From positions 8,260,501 to 8,324,500 of the forward strand of contig OZ038530.1 of NCBI GenBank assembly GCA_964036665.1: a stretch of 64,000 nt of DNA. Reading direction: 5' to 3'. Below, one piece after another: positions 10,566 to 21,429 of the stretch. This stretch comes from Gordius sp. MW1 (taxonomy: Eukaryota > Nematomorpha > Gordioida > Gordea > Gordiidae). The notes beneath the pieces were generated by a model that made no database searches, was not told the DNA's origin, and saw only the letters and a list, made by a program, of their open reading frames with translations. Each line of letters begins with the position of its first letter. Within the stretch, counting starts at the first letter, position 1. The position numbers and the translations under genes were made by a program.

Positions 10566-11188
10566 CATGGGCGCAGCCAGGTTTTGGATTAGGGGGGGGG
10601 GCAAAACGTTTAAAAGTTTAATTAGAGGGGGGCAAAACATAAATTTTTTAAATTTTTCAATGTTTTTGCATTGAAAAAAATTTGGTTTCGCAAATTAGGG
10701 GGGGGCAGCCGAGGATTTCAATACAAAAACCCTTAAAAATTAAAAAAAAAATTATGTTTTGCCCCACGCCCTAATTAGCCAGGCAGGCGGGGGCAGGGGG
10801 CGCGGCTGCCCCCCCCCCCTATTTGAACTTAACTCCATTAATACAGATGCTTATTAGCGAATTTACACAAAAATAAAAGATCACTGTGGAAATCGTCAAA
10901 TCTAACACGATTTCCATACACGGATCAATGCCATCCAATTAGATTTTAACGCGCTTTCTTTTTAATATTTTATTTACCAATGTATTTTACCCATGTGATT
11001 ATTAGAATAAACTACTATTTGTTTAAAAAAAAATTGTTTTGGTAAAATAAAATTTAAATTACGGTTGCATGAAAATTTTTGGATAGTCGAGACCTTTTTT
11101 TTTTTGCTCTCAGGAAAATTGTTGGGTAGTCAAGACCTTTTTTTTTAATCTGCCCCCCCCCCTAATTCAAAACCTAGCTACGCCCATG
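10566..11188. mobile_element. G-tract MITE of the CATGGGCGTAGCCAGG family, composite copy
   Basis: Ends are inverted: CATGGGCGCAGCCAGGTTTT at the left and the reverse complement of CATGGGCGTAGCTAGG at the right. Runs of 8-10 G or C follow each end, and further internal G/C runs (10680-10700, 10780-10822) suggest one element inside another or a rearranged pair. The 8-mers outside the ends do not match, unlike the three short copies at 12370, 29039 and 33620. Confidence 0.6.
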
Positions 11189-11439
11189 GATATATCAACA
11201 TTTATTGGCACTTTGTTAAAAGTATTTTCATTTTTCTCCTTGTTTAACGTGCAAAAAATGACAAAATTAGATTTTTTAATTTATTGAGCCACGCAGGAGG
11301 GGGGGACACGACCGTCCTATAATAATAATAATAATTGAAGCAAAAAATGGCTTTAATAGTGCGTAAAAAGTTTTCATTTACCACAACACATGCCTACTGC
11401 ATTTATCACCAGACTACCTACACGATAGTAGATAGATAA

Positions 11440-11695
11440 GATACGCAGCAGTACGTGATGAGGGCAGGGCGTTTGATTGACGTTCGATACCGCGTCAAAA
11501 CGCATAAAACCCGATATCTCAAAAACTACTCGACCGATTTGGCTGGAACATATATTAAAACACGCTCCGGAGTGGCAGGAATAAACTGTGAAATTTTGAG
11601 CCAAATCGGTCTGGTAGTTCTCCAAAATTGGTGGCGCCATACATATATACACACACACATATATACATAGTTTCATTTTTATATATGAGATAATC
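11440..11695 (+). repeat. Tail half of the microsatellite-tailed repeat family
   Basis: The segment ACCGATTTGGCTGGAACA, ACACGCTCCGGAGTG, ATTTTGAGCCAAATCGGTC, TGGTAGTTCTCC and AATTGGTGGCGCCATACA leads into an alternating ATATACACACAC tail and CATAGTTTCATTTTTATATA. It is the opposite-strand counterpart of 8108-8300. The open frames here on both strands are repeat-derived. Confidence 0.55.
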
Positions 11696-11699
11696 ATAG

Positions 11700-12361
11700 T
11701 CTATTTCTATTCCAAAATACACAGAGTTAAATTGTTATAGAAAGGTTTTGTTTTTTAAATCTTGTCTCCTTATAAGGTAAGACACAATAAAAAACGGCTA
11801 ACTCCTCTCCAACTAGCCACGACCCCTATTTTTTTAACAATTAATAATTTAACATGTTAATTGCAAATAAAAAATTTAGTCATTTGACGGTTTTTATATA
11901 AAAAAAAGTCTATAAGATCAAACTAAAATTAATCTAAATATACAACCAAAAATTTTAAGGTTCAAAATTTTGTCAGGGCTACTAATGGCCCCCAAAAAAC
12001 GTTTTCCCTCACCTTTTAATTCTTCCCAAATATAGTTTTTTTCACTTATACCTTATGACAAATATAATTTAATGTTTTATGATCATTATTTTTAAAAATA
12101 ATTGAAAAGATATAAGTAACCCCGGTCTACTTTTAAAGCCCTAATTCAACACAGCTGCAGGGCAGAGTCCTGTAATAGTCAGATGTCGCTATTCAAATTT
12201 TAACTCAAATCCGACCCAACTATAATATGAATTTTTACCCAAACTTTCCTTTCAAAATGATCATCTTTCAAAATAATCAGTTGAAAAGAAAAACATTTTG
12301 AACATCATTACTAAACTAATTAAGATATTGTTTTTTTTGAAATTATTATCAAAAATGTACA
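11700..12361. other. AT-rich spacer, nothing recognised
   Basis: No coding similarity, terminal repeats or RNA gene can be supported in this stretch. Confidence 0.5.
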
Positions 12362-12369
12362 CAAATACA

Positions 12370-12540
12370 CATGGGCGTAGCCAGGTTTTGAATTGGGGGG
12401 GGGGGGCGAAACGTTTAGAAGTTCAATTAGGGGGGGGGGGGGTAAACATAATTTTTTTTTAATTTTCAAGGGATTTTGCATTGAAATGTTTTTTTTCGTC
12501 ATTTAGGGGGGGGGGGGCTGCCCCCCTGGCGACGCCCATG
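12370..12540. mobile_element. hAT-like G-tract MITE with perfect 8-bp TSD
   Basis: The 171-bp element starts CATGGGCGTAGCCAGG and ends CTGGCGACGCCCATG, each followed inward by a run of 8-12 G. CAAATACA flanks it on both sides (12362-12369 and 12541-12548), a perfect 8-bp target duplication. Non-coding. Confidence 0.85.
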
Positions 12541-12548
12541 CAAATACA

Positions 12549-13579
12549 TGGCAGAATTCCGCAAGATCAATTAAAACGAACGCAATCTATATGTTTTAAG
12601 CGCAGTTCGGCTTGGAATTCAAAAATACCAGGGTATAGATCTTAATTTTTTTATACATTTTTTAGGGAATTGATGGGGGAAAAATCATTTACATCATTAC
12701 AAAATGAACTATTTTCATGATATGCAAGAGTTATAAGTTAAAATATTATTATTATTGAAACATAACGAATAGTCAATTTTCTAGGCCGTTTCGTAAAGAA
12801 ATAAAGAAAAGCATTTTCAGGACTAATAAAATTTTAGATTTCCTTCAGAAATGAAAAGAATTTTTCTTTTAAATCTCATTAAAACAAAGATGAAGAGATG
12901 TGAAAGTGTAATGGAAGAATGCTCAACATAATAAATTTAAATCAAAAAAATTAAAAATGATATTTAATAACCCTAGGTTACTAAAGTTTTAGCTACAGTT
13001 TTAATAGCTAACATATTTTACGTTTTTTAAGATCTAGAGATGGGTTTTGAGTTCCCAATGGTATGCTGGATACATGCAAATATAGTCTATGATTCAGAAT
13101 TGGGTCCCAAAAAAGGTGCTATAAAAAGCAAAGAAAACATATTTTTTTAATATGACAACTTATTTTAACTAATATTTGCTTTAGTATGTCATAGTCAAAA
13201 AATAACAAAAAACGATTCACTTAATCAAAGTATTATTTCGGTTGATTTCACAAGGTCAAAATTTATTGGCTTACAACTATAATAGATCTAATTTTCTTTT
13301 AAGCTTACATTAAGGTACCATCATAACACACAAAAAACAAAATGCATGTTACGGTCTTCGTAGACAGAATACGTTAATATAATAAACTCAATCACATAAT
13401 CTTAAAATAAGTTGTATAACATTTAAGTATGCTTTTTGCATGTGTAGATTACAATATTAGTGACATTGTAAAAACCTAGTATTCCAACGGCAAACAATAA
13501 AAATGAAAAAAAAAATAGATTAAACTATTATCTTAACTAAATTCCTATTAATTAGGGCAGTTTTGTAATGTAGTGTATA
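12549..13579. other. AT-rich spacer downstream of Mic10
   Basis: No gene is supported. It presumably includes the Mic10 3' UTR next to the stop at 13580-13582, but no clear polyadenylation site can be chosen. Confidence 0.45.
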
Positions 13580-14473
13580 TTAATGGTCTTTCTTTAGGGA
13601 AGAACTGACTTTATGGGCCGCACTTTCTACATGATCAGCTGCGTTAATGAGCCCGCCCTGGACATGTTTGCCCACTTGTTCAGTAGTTTTTTCTATTTTA
13701 TCACCAACCCGTTTAACTTTTTTAAAGCTGCTGTCAACTGTATCTTTAAAACCATCACCAACCTTTTTGGCAGCGGTATCAAGGCCATCTTCTATTTTGT
13801 CTATTAATTTTTCACCATGAACTCTGACTTTGGTAGCCCCCTCTCCTATGTCCCGTTTAATGCGATTGGCTGAGGGAATTTTATAGTAATCGTCCTGAAA
13901 AATAAAATAATATAATTTTTTTTATTAAATCTCCCATTTAAATGTAGTTAATGTTACATCTAAAAATGTCTAAGAATACATCTACTGAGCTAGGCTATTA
14001 AATAAAATCTATCTATATTTAATAATTCTTGGCAGCTTTATTGATGCTAAAAAATATTAATAATTTGATAAAACATAGAAGGTCTCAGACAACTTAGTAA
14101 ACAAAATTAAAATATTTTGTTATACTTGAATGTTGAATATTTTATCCAATTTATTAAATTAATTTTAGCATTTAGATATTACCTCTTCTTCAACAATTTT
14201 TTTGCCACCAAAAAAGAAGCCTTTCCTTTTGTGGTGTCCATCTTCAACTCGCAGATCTCGATTCATTATGTGTTGACAATTAGATAATGCCATACCCAAT
14301 CCAGTTCCCATACCCAATGCAATGGGCCAAGGTCTGCGATGGAAGGCAACTACACTGAACAAAACACCTAAACCAGTACCTACTGCTGTTTTGAGAAATG
14401 CATCTGATAAGCACAAGTCCCATCGTCTACCTAATTTATCTTCAAGAAAGTGTGCTTTTGGTTTGTCTGACAT
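13580..14473 (-). CDS. Mic10: MICOS complex subunit Mic10 with extended C-terminus
   Basis: Two exons, 14183-14473 (97 codons) and 13580-13894 (104 codons plus TAA), join at GAG|GTAATA and TTTTTCAG|GAC in phase 0, giving 201 residues. Mic10 is a hairpin protein of the mitochondrial inner membrane that oligomerises to bend cristae junctions. Exon 1 is a complete Mic10: RRWDLCLSDAFLK, a first glycine-motif helix (VGTGLGVLFSVVAF, residues 31-44), the positive loop HRRPWP, a second (GMGTGLGMALSNCQH, residues 54-68). Exon 2 is hydrophilic, rich in Lys, Asp, Glu, Val and Gly, with a VGD-F/K-periodic pattern (KVGDGFKDTVDSSFKKVKRV) suggesting amphipathic helices. Family members usually stop at about 80-105 residues. 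Reading through the intron would end at residue 102, a normal Mic10 length, so two isoforms are possible. Confidence 0.93.
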
Positions 14474-14871
14474 TTGAGGCTATATAACAGGCCAAATAAA
14501 TAAATTTTAATATATTTTATAGTTAATTATTTACTAACTAAAGAGTCTAATTTAAATTTTTATTTGAAATATTAAATCTGCCATACACATAAAAATCATT
14601 GAAATAATCCCAGTTAATTAACATATTATAAAAAGCCAGATTGGTAATAACTAAATTTGATAATATATGCCAAAATATATTACCGAATGAATATTGTAAA
14701 TTAGATTCAAGCCAATTCGATACTAGTTAAATAAACTACAGCAGCTGTAGCGAAATTTAACTTCAACCTGTTTTTCATTTTTTGCTTAATTCTGACTTGC
14801 CTAACCATAACCAAGTGTCTTTTAAATCTCTGTAAGGTAGATTTTGGTTAATAATAAAAAATTCGGTTATT
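14474..14871. other. Mic10 upstream region
   Basis: AT-rich sequence between the Mic10 start codon and the first LTR element. TATATAG just upstream of the ATG on the minus strand could be an acceptor for a 5' UTR exon; no promoter motif is clear. Confidence 0.35.
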
Positions 14872-14876
14872 ATCGC

Positions 14877-15027
14877 TGTAATGATTGTGTATTTGCATGA
14901 TATAGTTTTATTATAAATACTTTTAAGTTCGATATACCTTGTGGAATATATATATTCTTTTTGTTACATGTGATCTAAATTAGAAAAATAAAACTTACCA
15001 CTTGAGAGCAATACGTAATATATTTTA
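14877..15027 (+). repeat. 5' LTR of element A
   Basis: Starts TGTAATGATTGTG and ends ATATATTTTA. It matches the 3' copy (18925-19076) almost base for base apart from scattered changes and a one-base length difference, which suggests fairly recent insertion. Confidence 0.88.
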
Positions 15028-15059
15028 TTGGCGCGGTAATGGAAATTGGAACAATACCA

Positions 15060-15835
15060 CCATATAAGGTATGAGATAATATCTCTACATATATATTAAC
15101 TATTACAAATATATTTGATGCCAAAAATGTTACCAAGGACATCAGAAAGAAGTTGATACTTGGGTATATGGGACAACACAATGTGGAATCCATAATAAAC
15201 TTTCCTTATCCTAAGGATGTTATATCTTTGGATTATGAGGAATTTATCAAATTGATGAAGAAGGTATTTGCTCATAAAACAACTCTTTTTTATTCTAGGA
15301 TCCTTTTTATGAGATGCATAAGGAGACCTGAAACTCATACAGAATATGTGTCAAGATTAAAATCTGTTTCAGAAAATTGCAACTTCAAAACAAATCTGGA
15401 CGAGAGACTGCGCGATCAAATGTTATGTGGCCTTCAAAATTTAACATTAGAGATTCAAGTTAGAACTCAATGGCCTGAAGGTGTAAATAATGCTGGTGAA
15501 TTTATATCTTTTAATGATATATATAATTTAGCTGAATCTATGAAAACTAATAGGGAATTAAACACATCACAAGAGATAAACAAAATACAAAAAAACACCA
15601 AATTCTAAATACACAGATAAAAAAGTTACAAACAAACAAAATTTCATAAGCAAGTGCTCTAGGTGTGGTAAGTCACATCCAAGCAATAGATGTGATGCTT
15701 ATAACAAGGTGTGCTATAAATGTAACAAGAAGAATCATTAGGCTAAATTTTGTAAAAGTTTAAAGGAGGTAAATCATATTATCAATTCTATTGAAATAGT
15801 TTATGATGTTAACAATATTACCCAATTCAAACCTT
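15060..15835 (+). pseudogene. gag of element A
   Basis: The main open part (15153-15608) is a retrotransposon Gag with capsid-like sequence (MRCIRRPETHTEYVSRLK, NLAESM). One frameshift near 15600 leads to two CCHC-type zinc knuckles: CSRCGKSHPSNRC (about 15656-15694) and CYKCNKKNH followed by a stop where the knuckle continues to C (about 15714-15755). The start upstream of 15153 is in another frame. Gag packages the element RNA. Confidence 0.8.
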
Positions 15836-15870
15836 AACTCAATGTTGTCATCAACAATAAAACTGTTGAA

Positions 15871-18660
15871 ATGTTGTACGATACGGGATCTTGTGTCAGC
15901 CTAATAAATAAGAAGATATATAATATTATTAATAAACCACAATTACATACCTGCCAAAAGATCAAGGCTTTGGGAAACAACCCTGTGTCAATTTCTGGTC
16001 AAATTGAAGTTTGTGTAAAATTCAATAACATGACATTGAAACTTCCAGCTATCGTTACAAATGAGGAAGAGGAACCAATATTTGGATTAAATTGGATGCA
16101 GGCATTTAATTTAAAACTCCCTATTCAAGTTACAATAAATTCGATTAATTATCAACCTGAAAATGCATTGATTGAGAAATATGGGGAGATATTTAATGAC
16201 AGCATGGGTTGTATAAAGAATTATGAGGTAAGTATTTTTTTGAAGGAAGAAGCAAAGCCAATAGCTTGTCCTGCGCGGAGAGTTCCTTTCCCGCTGCGTA
16301 AGAAAGTAGAAGAGGAACTAAAAAGATTGTTAAATGAAGATGTTATTGAAGAGGTAGACCCATCAGTTACAGCAATCCAATGGGCAACGCCTATAGTAAA
16401 TGTAGTTAAGTCAAATGGCTCAATTCGGATATGCGGGGATTTTCGTGCAATTATAAATTCTCACTTAACTTTAAACAATTATTTGCTACCAACCTTTGAA
16501 TGTCTTAATTATAAAGATTGCAGGAGGCCAAAAGTATACAGTCATGGATTTGCGGGATGCATACTTACAGATGAAGGTCGAGAGAGAATCATGACATTAC
16601 CTCACAATAGCAACTCATATGGGTTATTATAGAACTACCATTCGGATTATCAATAGCTCCGAATTTATTTCGGGGGGGGGGGGGAAATCTATTGGATGGC
16701 ATACCTCACGTGGGTGTTTTATCAGACGATATCATCGTAATTGGAGCAACAGAACAGGAGCATATTAAAAATTTAAATGAGGTAGTACAAAGAATCCACC
16801 AGGCTGGGATAAAAGTAAGAAAGGAGAAGGTGAAATTCTTCCAAACATCAGTAACTTACTTGGGCCATATAATTGACGCTTCAGGGATCCATCCAACCGA
16901 AGAAAGAGTGGAAGCGATAAAAAAATTCAAAATTCCTACGAACAGGAAGGAACTCCGTTCTTTATTAGGATTGGTTAACTACCAAGAAAATTTTATCCCG
17001 CAGCTACATGAAAAGTGCACACCACTATATGCTATCACCGATTCTCTAGTTCAATGGCGTTGGACGAAGAAAGAACAGAAGATATTTGACGAGGTGAAAA
17101 GTCTTTTATTAGCTACAGATACACTAGTGCCATATTCGTTGGACTTAACATTAGTCTTATCCGTAGACGCATCTGATTCGGGGTTAGGAGCCATACTAAC
17201 ACATGTATTTCCCGAAGGTATGGAAAAACCGATAGCCTATGCTTCACGCACGTTGAGCGAATCTGAAAAGCGTTACTCAACGATTGATCGGGAAGCTAGA
17301 GCGATCGTCTATGGTGTCGAAAAATTTAATCAATATGTACGTGGACGGAAATTCACGTTAATGACGGATCATAAGCCCTTAGAGCGATTGTTTAGAAATA
17401 ATCGCGATTTACCTAAAGTGGTCAATAACAGATTAGTTCGATGGGCATTATTTTTAAATACGTATCAATATAAAATTAAATACAGATCGGGTAAATCAAA
17501 CCAATGCGCAGATGCTTTATCAAGACTCCCAAATCCTACAAATAATGACACCAAACACATAAATAACATAAGCCTATTAATGTTGGATGATTTGAAATTA
17601 GATCACAACACATTAAGAAACTTTATCAAACGTGATTCGTTGTGCTGCGAATTAATTTCGTCAATGAACCGGGAACGGAGACTCGAGTTAAAAAAATGTC
17701 GATTTGATTTACGACCTTATTATAATCGTAGAGATGAATTATCATTCGAGGACGGATTATTATGTTGTGGAAATCGTCTGATTATACCAAATAAACTCCG
17801 AAGGCTTGTTTTAAAGATATTACATCAAGGTAATCCAGGGATTTCGGGAATGTTAAGTTTGGCAAGATATTATGTGTGGTGGCCTGGGTTAGCCAAAGAT
17901 ATTGAATATTTTGTAAAAGAATGTGACGCCTACCAAGAAGTACGACTAGCCGAGACAGAAGTACCTCTATATTCGTGGTCCTTACCATAACGAAATTGGG
18001 ACCGAGTGCATATTGATATCGCAGGACCAGTAGAAGGAATTTATTGGCTAGTATTAGTTGATGCCTTATCAAAGTGGGTAGAAGTCGCCACGTTAACATC
18101 TATTAAAGGACCACAAATAATTCGCCAGTTACGGTATTGGTTTTGTAGGTTTGGTATCCCATCACAAATTGTATCCGATAATGGACCTCAATTTGTTGGT
18201 GGTGAATTCGCTAAATTTTGCTCAAACAATAACATTAAGCATATATTCTCTTCACCTTATCACCCGAAAACAAATGGGTTAGCAGAACGAACAATTCGGA
18301 CATTAAAATCTAGGTATTATGCTGCAAGGAAAGAAGGTAGGGATAAGGAAATCTGTCTACTACAAATACTACTGACCTATCGAAATACGCCTCATAATAC
18401 TACAGGTAAAGCTGCATCAGTAATGCTAATGGGAAAAGATTAAGGACGGCGATAGATTTAATTCGATTCGATCCTAGGGATAAATGGAGAGAAAGATTGG
18501 CAAAGCAAAAATTTTATCATGATCGTAAAATCAAAATCGGGAATTCTGGTCGGGCGATCTGATATGGATTAAAAATGAAATAAACCCGGTTGGTATAAAG
18601 GCGGAATTGTTGAACTAAAAGGGGAACATTCTTTTAGTGTACGAACTGATAATGGTTTCC
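15871..18660 (+). pseudogene. pol of element A: protease, RT, RNase H, integrase
   Basis: Protease starts LYDTGSCVSLINK. RT follows (ARRVPFPLRKKVEEEL, NGSIRICGDFRAIINS) but frame is lost around 16500-16690, where a run of 13 G sits. RT resumes with a catalytic box that reads LSDD instead of YLDD (about 16720). RNase H (VDASDSGLGAIL, STIDREARAIVYGVEKF, TDHKPLERL) and integrase follow; an in-frame stop at 17988 breaks the integrase. Its DDE residues are seen in VHIDIAGP, SDNGPQFVGG and NGLAERTIR. After 18443 the C-terminal part is frameshifted. A short near-duplication (CTACTTTAAGAAGGTCAAAT, about 18776 and 18846) lies before the 3' LTR. Confidence 0.88.
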
Positions 18661-18924
18661 GAAGAATACACGCGGATCAATTAAGATCTAGATATAGGTC
18701 TCGATACCAACGACAGAGAATAGAACCGACGTTAGTAACGTACCGAATATGCAGCCGGAGGTTCAATTGGAAGCTACTACTTTAAGAAGGTCAAATACCG
18801 ATGTTAGTAACGTACCGAATAACCAGAGGTTCAATTAGAAGCTACTACTTTGAGAAGGTCAAATAGAAGACCGATACCGCCTTTAAGGTATCATGATGAG
18901 TACGATCTTTAAGATAAGGAGAAA

Positions 18925-19076
18925 TGTAATGGTTGTGTATTTGTATGATATACGTTTTATTATAAATACTTTTAAATTCGATATACCTTGTGGAATATAT
19001 ATGTTCTTTTTGTTACATGTGATCTAAATTAGAATAATAAAACTTACCACTTAAGAGCAATATCTAATATATTTCA
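18925..19076 (+). repeat. 3' LTR of element A
   Basis: TGTAATGGTTGTG to ATATATTTCA, 152 bp. It ends directly on ATCGC, which is shared with the next element. Confidence 0.88.
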
Positions 19077-19081
19077 ATCGC

Positions 19082-19215
19082 TGATACGTGTCAACGCAAT
19101 TCGTTTATTAGATAAAGAATGAACGCCATTCCAGAATATTCAAATCATATATGGTTGTCGATAAAACACGAACGATAATTACAATTCGATGTTACAAACA
19201 TAAAATAGTACAACA
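19082..19215 (-). repeat. 3' LTR of element B
   Basis: On the minus strand it starts TGTTGTACTATTTTATG and ends GACACGTATCA, 134 bp, and matches 22274-22409 closely. Confidence 0.88.
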
Positions 19216-19229
19216 TCTCTCCCCGCTTA

Positions 19230-19568
19230 ATTATTTACATCCTCACATCTCTTCAATCAATCTACGTGGCGGTTTTTTGATTCAATCCTTCCTTCTTAGG
19301 AAAACATTTTCGTTCTCCGGTGTATCTATTTCAGCTGGCATTAATTCCTCTTGTACTGACTGTTCAAATACCAATGAGGCTTATCTCGACATTTGTTGAT
19401 CATGCGTTTCCTCCACCTCTTCTTGAAATTTCTCCACTGGTATCGATGCCGCTGAACTTAGTGCCTGTTGATCTTTGACTTCTTCTTCCCTCCTCCTTAA
19501 TTGGTCCGCAGGCTTCCGTAAGACTTTATTATTACTTTCTACATCGTACGACAACAAGCCTTTCCTAG
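19230..19568 (-). other. 3' internal region of element B
   Basis: Sequence between the end of integrase and the 3' LTR. On the minus strand it reads as low-complexity Glu/Lys/Gln-rich fragments with stops, probably the decayed C-terminal end of pol. No separate gene is supported. Confidence 0.4.
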
Positions 19569-19919
19569 CTAATATTTGACCTTTTCGCCACTAAACGTTA
19601 ATTCATTTTTCACCCAAACCGGATCATTAAATTTGAAATTCCTTGAATGAGCCGTCCTATCGTGGTGGTTGGTTTGTTTATCAATCTGACGTTCTAAATT
19701 AGTTCGAGGATTTGGTCGAGACCCATCTAGCATGGTCCGGTTCCTTCGACCAAGTAGCATCTTCGACGGCGACCTACCTGTTGAACTATGTTCGGACAAT
19801 CTGTGTGTAGATAGAATCTCATTCATACAATCCTCAGGATCCTTGATGTCTTCTCTGGGTGCGCTTTGTTCTAATGCATGTTTCAGCACATCCATTGGTT
19901 TTGGGATGATACGGGGTTG
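19569..19919 (-). pseudogene. C-terminal part of the integrase of element B
   Basis: From the junction at about 19919 the minus strand reads STPYHPKTNGCAETCIRTK, the catalytic-Glu region of a Ty3 integrase. After frameshifts it reads STGRSPSKMLLGRRNRTMLD and FKFNDPVWVKNE, the usual integrase C-terminal zone. Similar segments occur in element A (SSPYHPKTNGLAE) and element C. The N-terminal zinc-binding and first two catalytic Asp regions are absent. Confidence 0.85.
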
Positions 19920-20735
19920 AATAATAGCCGGAATAGTAATCAGGGTACCCAAAATTTCCAGCATAATAGCCAGAATAATCATAGTTGACGTAATTGTTGC
20001 CACCATAGCCTTGATAGTAGAGAGTTTTGTTTCCAACCAGCATTGGCTTGGTTGTAATTAATTTGACTGGCTTGCTTTGCTGAGGTGCTTTGCTGGATGG
20101 TGTAGCCTTTTATACATCACACTCTTTGCCTTTGATGACAATTTTAGAGTTCTTAGTTTTCCTGTACAATTTCTGGATTATCAAATGCAAGAAAGCAACA
20201 TTTTCTCTTTTGATTCTTTACTTTATCAATAGGCTGCTCAATTTTTTTAATATTGACATATTTATCAAAAATAGCTTTTATCTCATCTTCTGTGGTGGTG
20301 CGTAAAAGCTCTCTACCAGGTCTACTTTAAGCTCTTTTAGGATCGATTTGTTTACCATTAATAACATGAGGCCCAGATGCAATTAAAATTTCAACAGCTT
20401 CAACGGTTTCAAATAAAACAAAGCCAAATTTTCGTGAATTCCCTGTGTGAGGATCCGTCTTAATATTAGCATCAATTACGTTACCAAATTTGGTGAGGTA
20501 TGTTTTAAGATCATTTCTGTAGTTTTCCAGCTAATCCCGCCAATGAACAATTTTCGTTCATCATCATCTTTTTTTGTTGTATTTATGGTTTCCCTTTTAG
20601 AGAACCCGTCACCTCCGCCATTTTGGTCTGACTTAAAATTTTGATCATTTTGAAATTCCATTGGTTGATTTTGATCAGAATTGAATTCATTATTTCTGTG
20701 ATGTGCATTTTCTTGCTCATTTAAGGTATTTTTGC
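19920..20735 (-). pseudogene. Captured intronless hnRNP (Squid/hrp40-like) segment
   Basis: The minus strand encodes a two-RRM hnRNP with no introns. An Asn/Gln/Asp-rich lead is followed by RRM1 with RNP2 KLFIGGISWKTTE (about 20553) and RNP1 RKFGFVLFETVEA (about 20434), ending GKQIDPKRA. RRM2 lacks its first strand but has TEDEIKAIFDKYVNIKKIE, PIDKVKNQKRKCCFLAF and KGKECDV. The tail is the Gly/Tyr-rich end (QGYGGNN, YDYSGYYAGNFGYPDYY). This layout matches Squid/hrp40-type proteins that bind and localise mRNA. It is fused in frame to RT at its start and to integrase at its end. Damage: one base lost near 20515, TAA at about 20328 and two or more breaks near 20115-20160. Confidence 0.88.
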
Positions 20736-21420
20736 AATCTCCACAAGATCTAATAACACCATTGTTTTTTCTCACATATACAGTTGGTGTAGCCCATTCA
20801 ATTCCAATTTTAGTAGGGTCCACTTTTTCAATTATGTTAGTCGCAACCAATCTTTCAAGCTCCATCTCAATCGGTTTTCTTAAGGGAAAGAAAACACGAC
20901 GGGCAGGAATTATTTTACCTCATGCATCTGTTTTTACATTTAGATGAACTGGATTGCTATTGATTTCTCCGTGACTGTTATCCAAATTTTCTGAAAATTC
21001 TTTAATTAAATTATTTAATCTGCTACGAATGATCAAATTGTCTATTTTCGTGCTCGAGTTCCTATTGCTATTAGATGCCACTTGTTGAACATTATATATT
21101 TTTACACACCTAGGAATCTTTAAACCAAATTTTTGTATCCATGGCAACCCAAATAAGGAGCACCCGATGCTTTCGTAACAATAACAGGAACTATGTGACT
21201 GTTATGTCCAAGTCCCACTTTGATATCTGTCTCGCCTAAAACATCTAATTTTTGGTGGCCATAAATGTGAAATTATATGTTGGCCTCAGTAGCGGCTTTC
21301 CAATCCGCTTCCATATAACTTCATTTATGACCGATACCTGGGCACCGGTGTCGTCGAGATGCGACATCATTTAAATTGGCGTCGATAGTCGCTCTTTTCG
21401 ATCAATTTTTATATGTGGTT
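20736..21420 (-). pseudogene. Protease and N-terminal RT of element B
   Basis: The protease motif DDTGAQVSVINEVIW is at about 21360-21315. RT begins near 20890 with PLRKPIEMELERLVATNII, VDPTKIGIEWATPTVY and NNGVIRSCGDCKNTLN, the first RT blocks of the same lineage as element A. RT stops at block 2: the polymerase catalytic box and RNase H are absent and host hnRNP sequence follows in the same frame. Confidence 0.85.
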
Positions 21421-21429
21421 GATGGAATT

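Larger units (their letters stand above)
14872..19081 (+). mobile_element. Ty3/gypsy-like LTR retrotransposon A (with TSDs)
   Basis: LTRs at 14877-15027 and 18925-19076 flank gag-pol. ATCGC at 14872-14876 and 19077-19081 is a perfect 5-bp target duplication. A primer-binding-site-like TTGGCGCGG follows the 5' LTR and a purine-rich AAGATAAGGAGAAA precedes the 3' LTR. The order is Gag with zinc knuckles, DTG protease, RT, RNase H, integrase, as in the Ty3 group. Several frameshifts and stops make it non-autonomous now. Confidence 0.92.

Noticed and set aside
16660-16700. Possible intact Ty3 RT in element A
   Set aside because: Frames break around 16500-16690 and the catalytic box reads LSDD, so it is annotated as a pseudogene.
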